DNA of 64,000 nt from assembly GCF_005233845.1 (NCBI RefSeq), contig NZ_SZQL01000003.1, forward strand, positions 62,001 to 126,000, given 5' to 3'. The notes beneath the pieces were generated by a model. That model had not been told where the DNA came from. It searched no databases and saw only the letters and a list, made by a program, of their open reading frames with translations. This stretch comes from Ilyomonas limi. Its GTDB lineage: Bacteria; Bacteroidota; Bacteroidia; Chitinophagales; Chitinophagaceae. This document shows, one piece after another, positions 25,418 to 33,971 of this stretch; within the stretch, counting starts at the first letter, position 1, and each line of letters starts with the position of its first letter. Made by a program: the position numbers and the translations under genes.

Positions 25418-27841
25418 TTACAAAGCCTTCATTACAATGCTCGCCCCTTGCAATCCATCTGCACTTGCCTGTAACGTAATGTCTCCCTTTGCACCGTTGG
25501 ATTGAACAACGCACAACCCAAGTCCGTTAAACGTTTTATGCTGTGTTCCTTTAAACGGTTCCAGGTCGGTTTGCTGGCCGTTGTCCAGTCCCACTATACT
25601 GCCTTGTCCGGTTATATTATAATAGATAAGATTATCTGCATAAGGCACAGTATTGCCATCTTTATCCACAACAGTTACCGTTACGAAAGAAAGGTCTTTG
25701 CCATCGGCATGAATGGTGTTCCTGTCAGCTTTTAATACAATTTTGGCGGGAGCGCCTGCTGTTTTTATTTCTTGCGTTAGTACTGTTTTTCCGTTTTCAG
25801 TTGATATTGCTTTTAATGTTCCGGGCTGGTAAACAACACGCCACCATACATGCAAACTATCGCCTTCTTTATGTTTTTTACCTAACGATTTTCCATTTAA
25901 AAACAATTCTACTTCATCGGCATGGTTGTAATAAGCCCACACATCCACGGTATCGCCCACCTTCCAGTTCCAGTGTGGAAAAATATGCAGCACCGGCTCA
26001 TTTGTCCATTCGCTTTTATACATGTAATAAATGTCCTTGGGAAAGCCGGCTAAATCAACAATACCAAAATAAGAACTGCGTGCCGGCCATCCATAAGGCG
26101 TTGGCTCACCGAGGTAGTCAAAGCCCGTCCAAATGAATTGCCCGGAAAGAAAATTGTACTTTTTTATCACCTTCCAGGTTTCTTCGTGGGTAGAGCCCCA
26201 GGGTGCACTGCAATTATCGTAAGCAGAGCAGGTAAGATCGGGATTGCCATTGTTGAAAGGAATATCCCAGCGCACCGGCCAGCGGCGGATACTGTCCGAA
26301 GGCATATCGTAATGACCTCTGGTTTCCAACGCCGAAACGGTTTCGGTAGCAATGAACTTTTTGCCTGGATACGTTTGCGGAAAAGCCGCATACAATTGAT
26401 GATGATAGTTATATCCTATTAGATCTAACGCACCCGATTCAATAATCATATTCGGCGGTTCGGGATTGTTGTTGGCGGCAGTGATTGGCCTTGTAGTATC
26501 GAGGCTTCTAACAATATCAGCAAGTTCCCTGGCAATCATTTTGCCCGACGAATCTTCGCCATTTTTGCCACCCCATTGCTCCGGTATTTCGTTGCCAATG
26601 CTCCAGATAATAACCGATGGATGATTGCGGTCGCGCATTACCTGCGAGCGTAAATCTTTTTCATGCCACTCATCCCAATACAAATGATAATCGTATGGAT
26701 TTTTTTGCTTTTTCCACATATCAAAGGCTTCATCCATTACCAGCAAGCCCATGCTGTCGCATAAATTTAATAATTCAGGCGCCGGTGGATTGTGCGAGGT
26801 GCGGATAGCATTCACACCCATGCCTTTCAATATTTCCAACTGCCTTTCCAAAGCCCGCCTGTTAACGGCAGCGCCCAGGCAACCCAGATCGTGGTGGTTG
26901 CATACGCCATTGATTTTAAAATGTTCACCATTTAACGAAAAACCATTATTTGCATCAAAACCGAATGTCCTTATACCGAAGGGTGTTACATAATCATCCA
27001 GTCCTGACTTCCCATCCAGCAACGTAGTAATTACTTTATATAAAACGGGGTGGTTGACAGACCACAATTTTGGATTAGTTAATGTGAGTTGCTGCGACAC
27101 GTTGGTAACACTATCATTTAGTTCAACAAGCGTATTTATTTTATGCGCCACTTTATTGCCTTTATCATCCACAATCACCGTATTGAGTGTTACTTTATGC
27201 AAAGTATCTGCGCGGCAGATGCTGGTGTTTACCTGTACAGTAGCAGATGCATTGTTTACCACAGGTGTTGTAACATAAGTGCCCCAATGATCTACATATA
27301 CCGGATTGGTAATGGTAAGCCATACATTGCGGTAAATGCCGCTGCCGCTGTACCAGCGCGAATTGGGCTGTTTGGAGTTGTCCACTTTTACAGCAATGGT
27401 ATTAGGTGTGCCATCCACATGCAGGTACGGCGTTAGGTTGTACCGGAAGGAAGTATAACCATAAGGATGGAAGCCTACTTTATGCCCGTTTACCCAAACA
27501 GAACTATTCATATATACGCCATCAAAGTCAATAAGCACTTGCTTATTGCTGGATGCTTCGGGCAGCGTGAAGGTCTTTCGGTACCAGCCCACACCACCAT
27601 GCAAAGCACCACCGCCAACGCCGGTAGGACTGTTTTTATCAAAAGCAAATTCAATACTCCAGTCGTGCGGGAGGTTTAGGTTGCGCCACGCAGTATCGTT
27701 CACGTTGGCTGCACTGTATTCATTTACGCTATCCAGTATAAACTTCCAGCCGTTATCGAAGTTTTCGATATATCGGATATGTGTTTGTGCAGCCGCCATC
27801 ATACTAATAACAATACCTGCCAATAAGAATATTTTTTTCAT
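25418..27841 (-). CDS. Glycoside hydrolase family 2, beta-galactosidase-like
   Basis: An 807-residue exported enzyme (signal peptide MKKIFLLAGIVISMMAAAQ). Order: GH2 sugar-binding jelly roll (WRNLNLPHDWSIE, about 52-180), immunoglobulin-like sandwich (about 180-285), TIM barrel with the start FKINGVCNHHD (about 308-318), acid/base Glu418 in WSIGNEIPEQW and nucleophile Glu500 in FIATETVSALE. C-terminal DUF4982-like and Ig-like domains complete it. Retaining GH2 enzymes of this layout cleave terminal beta-galactosides or related sugars in the periplasm. No lactose permease or SusCD pair is directly adjacent; it diverges from the subtilase gene. Confidence 0.93.
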   Translation of the reverse strand: MKKIFLLAGIVISMMAAAQTHIRYIENFDNGWKFILDSVNEYSAANVNDTAWRNLNLPHDWSIEFAFDKNSPTGVGGGALHGGVGWYRKTFTLPEASSNKQVLIDFDGVYMNSSVWVNGHKVGFHPYGYTSFRYNLTPYLHVDGTPNTIAVKVDNSKQPNSRWYSGSGIYRNVWLTITNPVYVDHWGTYVTTPVVNNASATVQVNTSICRADTLHKVTLNTVIVDDKGNKVAHKINTLVELNDSVTNVSQQLTLTNPKLWSVNHPVLYKVITTLLDGKSGLDDYVTPFGIRTFGFDANNGFSLNGEHFKINGVCNHHDLGCLGAAVNRRALERQLEILKGMGVNAIRTSHNPPAPELLNLCDSMGLLVMDEAFDMWKKQKNPYDYHLYWDEWHEKDLRSQVMRDRNHPSVIIWSIGNEIPEQWGGKNGEDSSGKMIARELADIVRSLDTTRPITAANNNPEPPNMIIESGALDLIGYNYHHQLYAAFPQTYPGKKFIATETVSALETRGHYDMPSDSIRRWPVRWDIPFNNGNPDLTCSAYDNCSAPWGSTHEETWKVIKKYNFLSGQFIWTGFDYLGEPTPYGWPARSSYFGIVDLAGFPKDIYYMYKSEWTNEPVLHIFPHWNWKVGDTVDVWAYYNHADEVELFLNGKSLGKKHKEGDSLHVWWRVVYQPGTLKAISTENGKTVLTQEIKTAGAPAKIVLKADRNTIHADGKDLSFVTVTVVDKDGNTVPYADNLIYYNITGQGSIVGLDNGQQTDLEPFKGTQHKTFNGLGLCVVQSNGAKGDITLQASADGLQGASIVMKAL

Positions 27842-28154
27842 AGGTGAAGATTGAAAACTTTACCGTTTCATTTGTTTTTATGTATCAAAAACTATACTTC
27901 AAAAAAAGTAATTGTTGGGGAAGCTGTATGGCATATTTATCCTCTGATGCAGTAATATTCCAATCTATTCTATGAGTAGTATGTATACCCGTTCCGGTTA
28001 TAAAAGTTTTTTTATATAAAGGAACGGCTCCTATTTCCCTTTTACCAAAAAATACGACAAAACTGTTGAAAGATGCAGCCCGCCCCTTTCAAGACCTTGT
28101 TTTTACACCTTTCAAACAAACCAATTATTCTTTAACCCACTTAAAAATGCTGTT
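27842..28154. other. Divergent promoter region of ~310 bp
   Basis: Separates the GH2 and subtilase starts. AT-rich, with near-miss -7 boxes only (for example a TATAGTTTTTG-like stretch on the minus strand about 40 bases upstream of the GH2 start). No strong dyad seen. Confidence 0.3.
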
Positions 28155-31139
28155 ATGAAAAGACATTTTTTATTCGCATTTCTTATTGCTACCCTTTGCC
28201 TTGCCGTTATTGCATTCAGCGGCTTTAGGTATTTTCAGAAAGAACTGTATTATTATGAGTTTAACGAGAAAAAACTACTTGAAATCGTACCCAACAAATT
28301 TGTACTACGCTTCACCGGCAGCGATATTGCTAAAGCCAAACTAACTGCTTTTGAAAAAAGTGGTTTGCTGAAACCCCAGGAATGGAAAGACGAACGCACC
28401 ATCATCGTCAATTTTTTGAAAGCGGCAACGGATAAAATTATCAGCGATTTGCAGGACGAGCCGGAAATGGTGAGTGTGCAGCCACTGTACACCACCAGTG
28501 CCGAAAAGCTGGATATTGCAGCTACCGATGAAATTTTGGTACGCTTTAAAAAAGGCACTGTCCAGGAAGTTATTGACCGTACTATCAAAAATTTCAATCT
28601 GCAACTCAAAGAAAAAGGAGAATTGTTTTACACTTTTACAGTTGCCAAAAAAGCAAACACTTTAGCTGTTGCCAATGCTATTATGGAAAGCGGCGTCGCT
28701 GAATTTTCCAATCCCAATTTTTATCGCCGCATCGAAATGTACCAAGTGCCGAATGATGAATTTTTTAATTACCAGTGGAACCTGCGCAATACCGGGCAGG
28801 TAATTAATGATGGGCATACCGGTACACCCGGCGCCGATATAAAAGCAGTGGAAGCATGGCCAATAACGATGGGCAGCAGCAGTGTAGTGGTTGCCGTAAT
28901 TGACGAAGGTGTTACCAGCAATCACCCCGACCTGCCCAACACCCGCCAGGTACGGCTGAATGGCAGTAACTTCTCCACATCTGTACCAGGCAACAATCCG
29001 TCCCCCATAGGCGATGGCGACCATGGCAATGCCTGCTCTGGCATTATAGCCGCTACGCGAAACAACAGCGAAGGCGTAGCCGGCATTGCGCCCAATTGTA
29101 AAATAATGCCCATTAAAATTCTCAATCCCGCCGCTTCGGACGCTAATATTGCCAATGCTATCACATTTGCCAAAAATAATGGCGCCCAGGTAATATCAAA
29201 CAGTTGGGGCTATGGCACTTCCGATCCCAACTATATACCGGCTATTGTGACTGCTATTAATGATGCGGTTACTACTGGTCGTGGAGGTTTGGGCTGTGTA
29301 ATGGCTTTTGCCGCCACTAATACCGCCGATCATGTACATGGCAGTGCCGGCTACGTAGGTTTTCCGGGCAATGTAAATATTGCGGGTGTGCTTACGGTGG
29401 GTGCATCTGATCGTTATGATAAGCAGGCTAATTACAGCCCTACCAGCAATCCTGCCAGTGCCAACAACCAGATAGTAGATATTGTGGCGCCTTCGCACCG
29501 TGCTTATCCCACCCAGATAGCCGGCGAAGACTTTGAAATCTGGTCTATGGATATTCCGGGTACTTCGGGTTACAATCCTCAGTCGGGCGGCACGTATTTA
29601 CCGGCGAGCGGCACCAATTACCAATCTTACACGGGGCGAATGGGTGGCACATCGGCTGCTACGCCCGAAGTAGCTGCTGCTGCTGCTTTGCTACTTTCTA
29701 AAAATGCCAATCTTACCCAGCAGCAGGTATTTAATATCCTTACCCAAAATGCCGATAAAGTAGGTGGTTATACCTACAATAGTTCGGGATTCAGTAATGA
29801 AATGGGATTTGGGCGTCTTAATTTGTACAGAGCTGTACTGAAAGCCGGTGCTGATTTATACATGAAAGATCAAACAACAGACAGCGGCATTGAACCTAAC
29901 CCAAGCACCGATGCTTACTATGCTACGCCCGATATTTGGGTAAGGAACAGCAATGATGGCGGTACAGTACATCAAAACCCCGAAGCCGGCCAAACGAACT
30001 ACGTGTATGTACGGGTAAGAAACCGCGGCTATTTAAGTTCACCTGCTTCGGGCAGCAAACTGAAACTGTATTGGGCAAAAGCTTCTACCGGGCTTAGCTG
30101 GACTTTCCCCTGGACAGGTGCTACTTATTCCTGCTCTGGTAGTACGGTAAGTATTGGCGGACAAATAGGCTCAGCACAAACTATTTCTTCCATCTCAGCA
30201 GGTAGTTATACCACGCTGGTATTTGCCTGGACACCACCAAAGCCTTCCGATTATCCCTGCTTTGGCGCTGATGCTTCTCACTTCTGCCTGCTGGCACGTA
30301 TCGAAACAAAAAACAGCAGTCCGTATGGTATGGCGTTCTCCGAAACCACAAACCTGGGCAATAATGTGAAGGACAACAACAATATTGTATGGAAAAATGT
30401 TTCGATTGTTAATCTGCTACCCGATATGTCAACATTCCGCACCTCGGTGCTTATTGCAGGCGCCAAGCTGTTGCGCCGGTCTTTCTCCACTACCGATATT
30501 GCTTTTAATGTACCAGATGAAAAAGGTAACAATAATATATTGGGCGTGGCAAATATAGACATAGACCTGGGCGAGTTTACAGAAGCGTGGCTGAAGAATA
30601 ATGGAAAAGTAGAAGGTGGAAGAGTGTATCAGGATAAGAATGGCAAAACGCTCATCAGGGTAGCCGCAACTAAAGGCAGGATTTATGGTGTGCCAATTGG
30701 TGCTACGCAAATGGGCAGCATTACGGTAGCAGTTACACCTGTGCAATTCAGTACCGGATTATTATACCTGTTTGATGTGCAGCAGGTGGACAGAACAGGC
30801 ATCATTGGCGGCGAACGGTTTGATATTCAGTTTAATAAAACACGTACTGCTACAAAAGCTGCAGCACCCGTTGCATCCAATACACAACCTGCTACAAAAG
30901 ACAACAGCCAGCAGCAGTTAAAAGTATATCAGGCAGGCAAGCAATTAAATATTGTAATGAATGATGGTAAAGAATATGTGATAACGGTTGCCAACAGCTT
31001 TGGACAGGTGTTGACGACTGCCAAAATGATTAATCAAAAAGTAATACCCGTTAATAATTATTTGCAGGGCATTTATTACATCAAACTCATCAATGCAAAA
31101 GAGCAAAAGATTGTTACTGCATCGGTGATGATACAATAA
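28155..31139 (+). CDS. Secreted subtilisin-like (S8) serine protease with T9SS-type C-terminal domain
   Basis: A 994-residue exported protease. Signal anchor at about 1-23; residues about 45-190 look like two successive inhibitor/pro-domain-like units (VPNKFVLRFTG and TDEILVRFKKG). The S8 catalytic domain has Asp250 (VAVIDEGV), His290 (DGDHGNACSG), oxyanion Asn389 (FAATNTAD) and Ser500 (GGTSAATPEVAA), all in canonical motifs. A beta-rich region with VYVRVRNRGYLSSPAS follows. The last 70 residues (QLNIVMNDGK, VNNYLQGIYYIKL, TASVMIQ) resemble the Por/T9SS type A sorting tail, so export to the cell surface by the type IX system is inferred. GldH elsewhere in the window supports a gliding/T9SS organism. 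Confidence 0.93.
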   Translation: MKRHFLFAFLIATLCLAVIAFSGFRYFQKELYYYEFNEKKLLEIVPNKFVLRFTGSDIAKAKLTAFEKSGLLKPQEWKDERTIIVNFLKAATDKIISDLQDEPEMVSVQPLYTTSAEKLDIAATDEILVRFKKGTVQEVIDRTIKNFNLQLKEKGELFYTFTVAKKANTLAVANAIMESGVAEFSNPNFYRRIEMYQVPNDEFFNYQWNLRNTGQVINDGHTGTPGADIKAVEAWPITMGSSSVVVAVIDEGVTSNHPDLPNTRQVRLNGSNFSTSVPGNNPSPIGDGDHGNACSGIIAATRNNSEGVAGIAPNCKIMPIKILNPAASDANIANAITFAKNNGAQVISNSWGYGTSDPNYIPAIVTAINDAVTTGRGGLGCVMAFAATNTADHVHGSAGYVGFPGNVNIAGVLTVGASDRYDKQANYSPTSNPASANNQIVDIVAPSHRAYPTQIAGEDFEIWSMDIPGTSGYNPQSGGTYLPASGTNYQSYTGRMGGTSAATPEVAAAAALLLSKNANLTQQQVFNILTQNADKVGGYTYNSSGFSNEMGFGRLNLYRAVLKAGADLYMKDQTTDSGIEPNPSTDAYYATPDIWVRNSNDGGTVHQNPEAGQTNYVYVRVRNRGYLSSPASGSKLKLYWAKASTGLSWTFPWTGATYSCSGSTVSIGGQIGSAQTISSISAGSYTTLVFAWTPPKPSDYPCFGADASHFCLLARIETKNSSPYGMAFSETTNLGNNVKDNNNIVWKNVSIVNLLPDMSTFRTSVLIAGAKLLRRSFSTTDIAFNVPDEKGNNNILGVANIDIDLGEFTEAWLKNNGKVEGGRVYQDKNGKTLIRVAATKGRIYGVPIGATQMGSITVAVTPVQFSTGLLYLFDVQQVDRTGIIGGERFDIQFNKTRTATKAAAPVASNTQPATKDNSQQQLKVYQAGKQLNIVMNDGKEYVITVANSFGQVLTTAKMINQKVIPVNNYLQGIYYIKLINAKEQKIVTASVMIQ

Positions 31140-31176
31140 AAGATAAGCAGGTTTTCATATAGGAGTGTTGATGTGG

Positions 31177-31208
31177 TGAGGCTTGCCTTCTGGTGGGCCT
31201 CATTTTTT
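31177..31208 (+). terminator. Terminator of the subtilase gene
   Basis: TGAGGC (31177-31182) and GCCTCA (31197-31202) followed by TTTTTT, 38 bases after the stop. Confidence 0.65.
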
Positions 31209-31370
31209 GAATAAGTAGAGCGGCATTAAAGCAGTTCCTCCCTTTTTGCAACTTGTTTTTCCAATATTGAAACTGATATTATAAGCTGTAATATTATAAC
31301 TTACTTATTATCATTAGTTTCTATATCTGGCATTTATATTGGCATATTAGTAAAAATGTTAATTCCTAAC

Positions 31371-31425
31371 GGGTGCGCGTTTCTACGCTGCGCCCCGATT
31401 TTTAAAATCGCTTTAGGGGGCCGCA
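31371..31425. ncRNA. Candidate structured non-coding RNA or repeat element
   Basis: GGGTGCGC (31371-31378) can pair with GCGCCC (31390-31395) with one bulge; CGATTTTTAAAATCG (31396-31410) is a 7-bp hairpin with one unpaired T. Alternatively TGCGCCCC (31389-31396) can pair with GGGG..CCGCA (31416-31425) around the same hairpin. The patch is much more GC-rich than its surroundings and a terminator follows 70 bases later on the plus strand. Could equally be a dispersed repeat. Confidence 0.35.
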
Positions 31426-31494
31426 ACCAAACTAATTTTGCTTTGAGCATTTAAAACATATAAAACCCTCCCCACCTTTTGTGTATGTTAGTGT

Positions 31495-31527
31495 AAAAAG
31501 GAGTCTGCAACAGCAACTCCTTTTTTT
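31495..31527 (+). terminator. Orphan intrinsic terminator
   Basis: AAAAAGGAGT (31495-31504) pairs with ACTCCTTTTT (31516-31525), with TGC/GCA extending the stem inside, followed by more T. No plus-strand gene ends nearby: the subtilase already has a terminator 290 bases earlier. Confidence 0.75.
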
Positions 31528-31819
31528 ATTTATGCTTTGCTCTTGTTTGAACTACGAAAACCCGGAGATCAGCAAGCTGCACAAAGTACTAATAACATGA
31601 GTAATTCCATTTTAAATTTAGTAGCATTACAATGTTTAGCTTAAAATCATAAGCTTGCAACTTATACACAACTTATTGAAAAATGATACCAGGCACTTCG
31701 TATATTTTCTTGTATTTGTATCCCAACTTTGCTGCAAGGCTAATTCGCGGCTTAAACAAAGGTTTGGTAAATATTTACAAATATTTTTTTATTACTAAGC
31801 CGTTAGCAGCAGCGTTTTC

Positions 31820-31827
31820 TAAATTTG
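31820..31827 (+). promoter_or_regulatory. Candidate -7 promoter element (TAAATTTG)
   Basis: An exact TAnnTTTG match 19 bases upstream of the ATG at 31847. Confidence 0.5.
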
Positions 31828-31846
31828 TTATTTTATTCATTCTTTA

Positions 31847-33838
31847 ATGCCCAATATTATCAAGTCACTTATCTCTAATAATAACTGGAAGAAAAATATC
31901 TATGTAGCCTTATTATTATACCTGCTGCTGGCAATGCTGTTTTACTCCCTGTGCCGTATTGGCTTTTATCTGTTCAATATCTCTTCCTTCGGCAGCATGG
32001 ATGCAGGCACTTTTTTGCAGGTGATGCGGGGCGGATTGGTATTTGACCTGGCGGCTGTGTTGTACAGCAATATTTTGTTTATTTTAATGCTGATTATTCC
32101 GCACCCTTACCGCTACAATAAAAAGTATAAGCAGGTATTGAAATGGGTGTTTATTATTGTAAATGCGGTTGCAATAGCTACTAATGTAATTGATTTTATT
32201 TACTATAAGTTTACACTTGCCCGCACTACACTCAGCATCTTCTCGCAGTTTCAGCACGAACAAAATATAGGTAAATTATTCCTGCATTTCTTTCTTACTT
32301 ACTGGTATGCAGTATTGCTTTTTGCAGTGCTGGTTTGGCTGCTCAAAAAACTGTACGAGCAAATAGATTACGAAGGTCCGCAGGTAAAAAATAAATGGGC
32401 ACATTATGTTGGCGGTGTGGTGCTCGTGCCTCTGTTTATAGTATTGTTTGTAGGCGGTGTACGAGGTGGTTTTAAACATAGTACCCGTCCTATTACCTTA
32501 AGCAATGCAGCCGAGTACAGCAAGAACCCCAAGTACGCCAATATTGTACTGAATACGCCTTTTGCCATTATTCGCACTTCTACTACTACAACCATCAAAA
32601 AGGCTAACTATTTTAAATCGGAGGAAGAATTAAGCAATGTTTTTACACCGCTGCATACGCCTGCTGATACCGTACCATTCAGGTATGACAATGTGGTGAT
32701 TTTGATATTGGAAAGCTTCTCCAAAGAGTTTATGGGTGCTTACAACAAAGACCTGGGCAACTCTTTTGTAAGCTATGCGCCTTTCCTTGACTCGCTGGCG
32801 GGTAAAAGCCGCGCTTACCAGTATTCGCTCGCTAACGGACATAAATCCATCGAAGCGATGCCTTCGGTGCTTTGCAGCCTGCCTTCCCTTGAAGTGCCAT
32901 ATATACTGTCGCATTATTCGGGTGATAAAGTAAACAGCCTTGCTTCGCTGCTGAAAGATAAAGGTTATTACAGTGCTTTCTTTCATGGTGCACCCAACGG
33001 GTCTATGGGTTTTTTAGCTTTCTCCAAAACCATCGGTTACGATGATTATTTTGGCAAAGATGAATATAACAACGATGATGATTACGATGGTATCTGGGGT
33101 ATTTGGGATGAGCCATTTTTACAGTTTTTTGCTAATAAAATGAATACATTCAAACAGCCGTTTTTAACTACGCTCTTTACTGTTTCATCGCACGACCCGT
33201 TTAAAATACCGGCAAAATATAATAGTGTTTTTAAAGGTGGACCATTACCCGAGCAGCGCTGTATTCAATACACCGATTACTCATTAAAGCGTTTTTTTGA
33301 AACTGCTGCCAACATGCCCTGGTTTAAAAATACGCTGTTTGTAATTACGGCAGACCATGTTTCCTCACAATCGCAATATCCTACATACAACAGTTCTGTT
33401 CCGGGCAATTTTTCCATACCTGTTTTCTTTTATAAACCCGGCGAAGACTGGTCTTCTATGAAGCAGGAAGTGATAAACCAGATTGATATCATGCCTACAG
33501 TGTTAGGTTATCTGCATTATCACAAACCCTATATTGCTTTTGGCAGAGATGTGTTCAAAGAAGATACCACGCCATATGCCTTTAACTACATGAACGGCAC
33601 CTTCAACCTGTATTGGAGTGACTATTTATTGTTGTATAATAATGATAAAGCCGTTGGACTGTACAATTACAAACAGGATTTTACCCAGCAACATAACCTG
33701 CTACAGCAAATGCCGGATACCGCACAAGCACTCACCACCAAAGTACAGGCAATGATACAGCAATACAACAATCGCATAGTAGATAATAATTTGACTACCG
33801 AAGGCAGCCTGCTGAAGAAAGCAGCAAATACGAGATAG
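31847..33838 (+). CDS. LTA synthase family (sulfatase-fold) membrane phosphotransferase
   Basis: A 663-residue protein with five N-terminal membrane helices (about 18-45, 60-85, 98-125, 145-166, 185-206) and an extracytoplasmic alkaline-phosphatase-superfamily domain. Metal ligand Glu289 sits in NVVILILESFS; the nucleophile position is Ser334 in ANGHKSIEAMPS, where Gram-positive LtaS has threonine. Further site motifs are FFHGAPNGSMGF, GIWDEPF, SSHDPF and ITADHVS. Relatives transfer phosphoglycerol or phosphoethanolamine to glycans or lipids, or are phosphatases. Bacteroidota do not make Gram-positive lipoteichoic acid, so the acceptor is unknown. Single gene, ending in an inverted repeat shared with the convergent receptor. 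Confidence 0.9.
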   Translation: MPNIIKSLISNNNWKKNIYVALLLYLLLAMLFYSLCRIGFYLFNISSFGSMDAGTFLQVMRGGLVFDLAAVLYSNILFILMLIIPHPYRYNKKYKQVLKWVFIIVNAVAIATNVIDFIYYKFTLARTTLSIFSQFQHEQNIGKLFLHFFLTYWYAVLLFAVLVWLLKKLYEQIDYEGPQVKNKWAHYVGGVVLVPLFIVLFVGGVRGGFKHSTRPITLSNAAEYSKNPKYANIVLNTPFAIIRTSTTTTIKKANYFKSEEELSNVFTPLHTPADTVPFRYDNVVILILESFSKEFMGAYNKDLGNSFVSYAPFLDSLAGKSRAYQYSLANGHKSIEAMPSVLCSLPSLEVPYILSHYSGDKVNSLASLLKDKGYYSAFFHGAPNGSMGFLAFSKTIGYDDYFGKDEYNNDDDYDGIWGIWDEPFLQFFANKMNTFKQPFLTTLFTVSSHDPFKIPAKYNSVFKGGPLPEQRCIQYTDYSLKRFFETAANMPWFKNTLFVITADHVSSQSQYPTYNSSVPGNFSIPVFFYKPGEDWSSMKQEVINQIDIMPTVLGYLHYHKPYIAFGRDVFKEDTTPYAFNYMNGTFNLYWSDYLLLYNNDKAVGLYNYKQDFTQQHNLLQQMPDTAQALTTKVQAMIQQYNNRIVDNNLTTEGSLLKKAANTR

Positions 33839-33842
33839 GGAT

Positions 33843-33970
33843 GGTGAGTGGGGGAGTTTGTGAATAGTGAATTGTCAATTGTGAATAAGAAATAAGATAA
33901 TAATGTGAGGAATGAAATATGGAAAGTAAGCAAAACCCTTACTTACCATTCACAATTGACAACTCACAAC
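33843..33970. repeat. Inverted repeat family D (GTGAATTGTCAATTGTGAAT) between convergent genes
   Basis: Left arm about 33843-33889 and right arm about 33938-33970 are inverted copies of each other (TGTCAATTGTGAAT against ATTCACAATTGACA). The element exactly fills the gap between the LTA-synthase-like gene and the FecA-like gene, reaching the latter's stop codon. Direct copies occur at 61493-61548. Confidence 0.7.
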
Positions 33971-33971
33971 A

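Larger units (their letters stand above)
31140..31846. other. Gene-free stretch of ~700 bp with two terminators and a GC-rich structured patch
   Basis: No coding frame. It contains the subtilase terminator (31177-31208), a GC-rich foldable patch (31371-31425), a second strong terminator (31495-31527) not explained by any gene, and the -7 box of the downstream gene (31820-31827). Confidence 0.6.
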
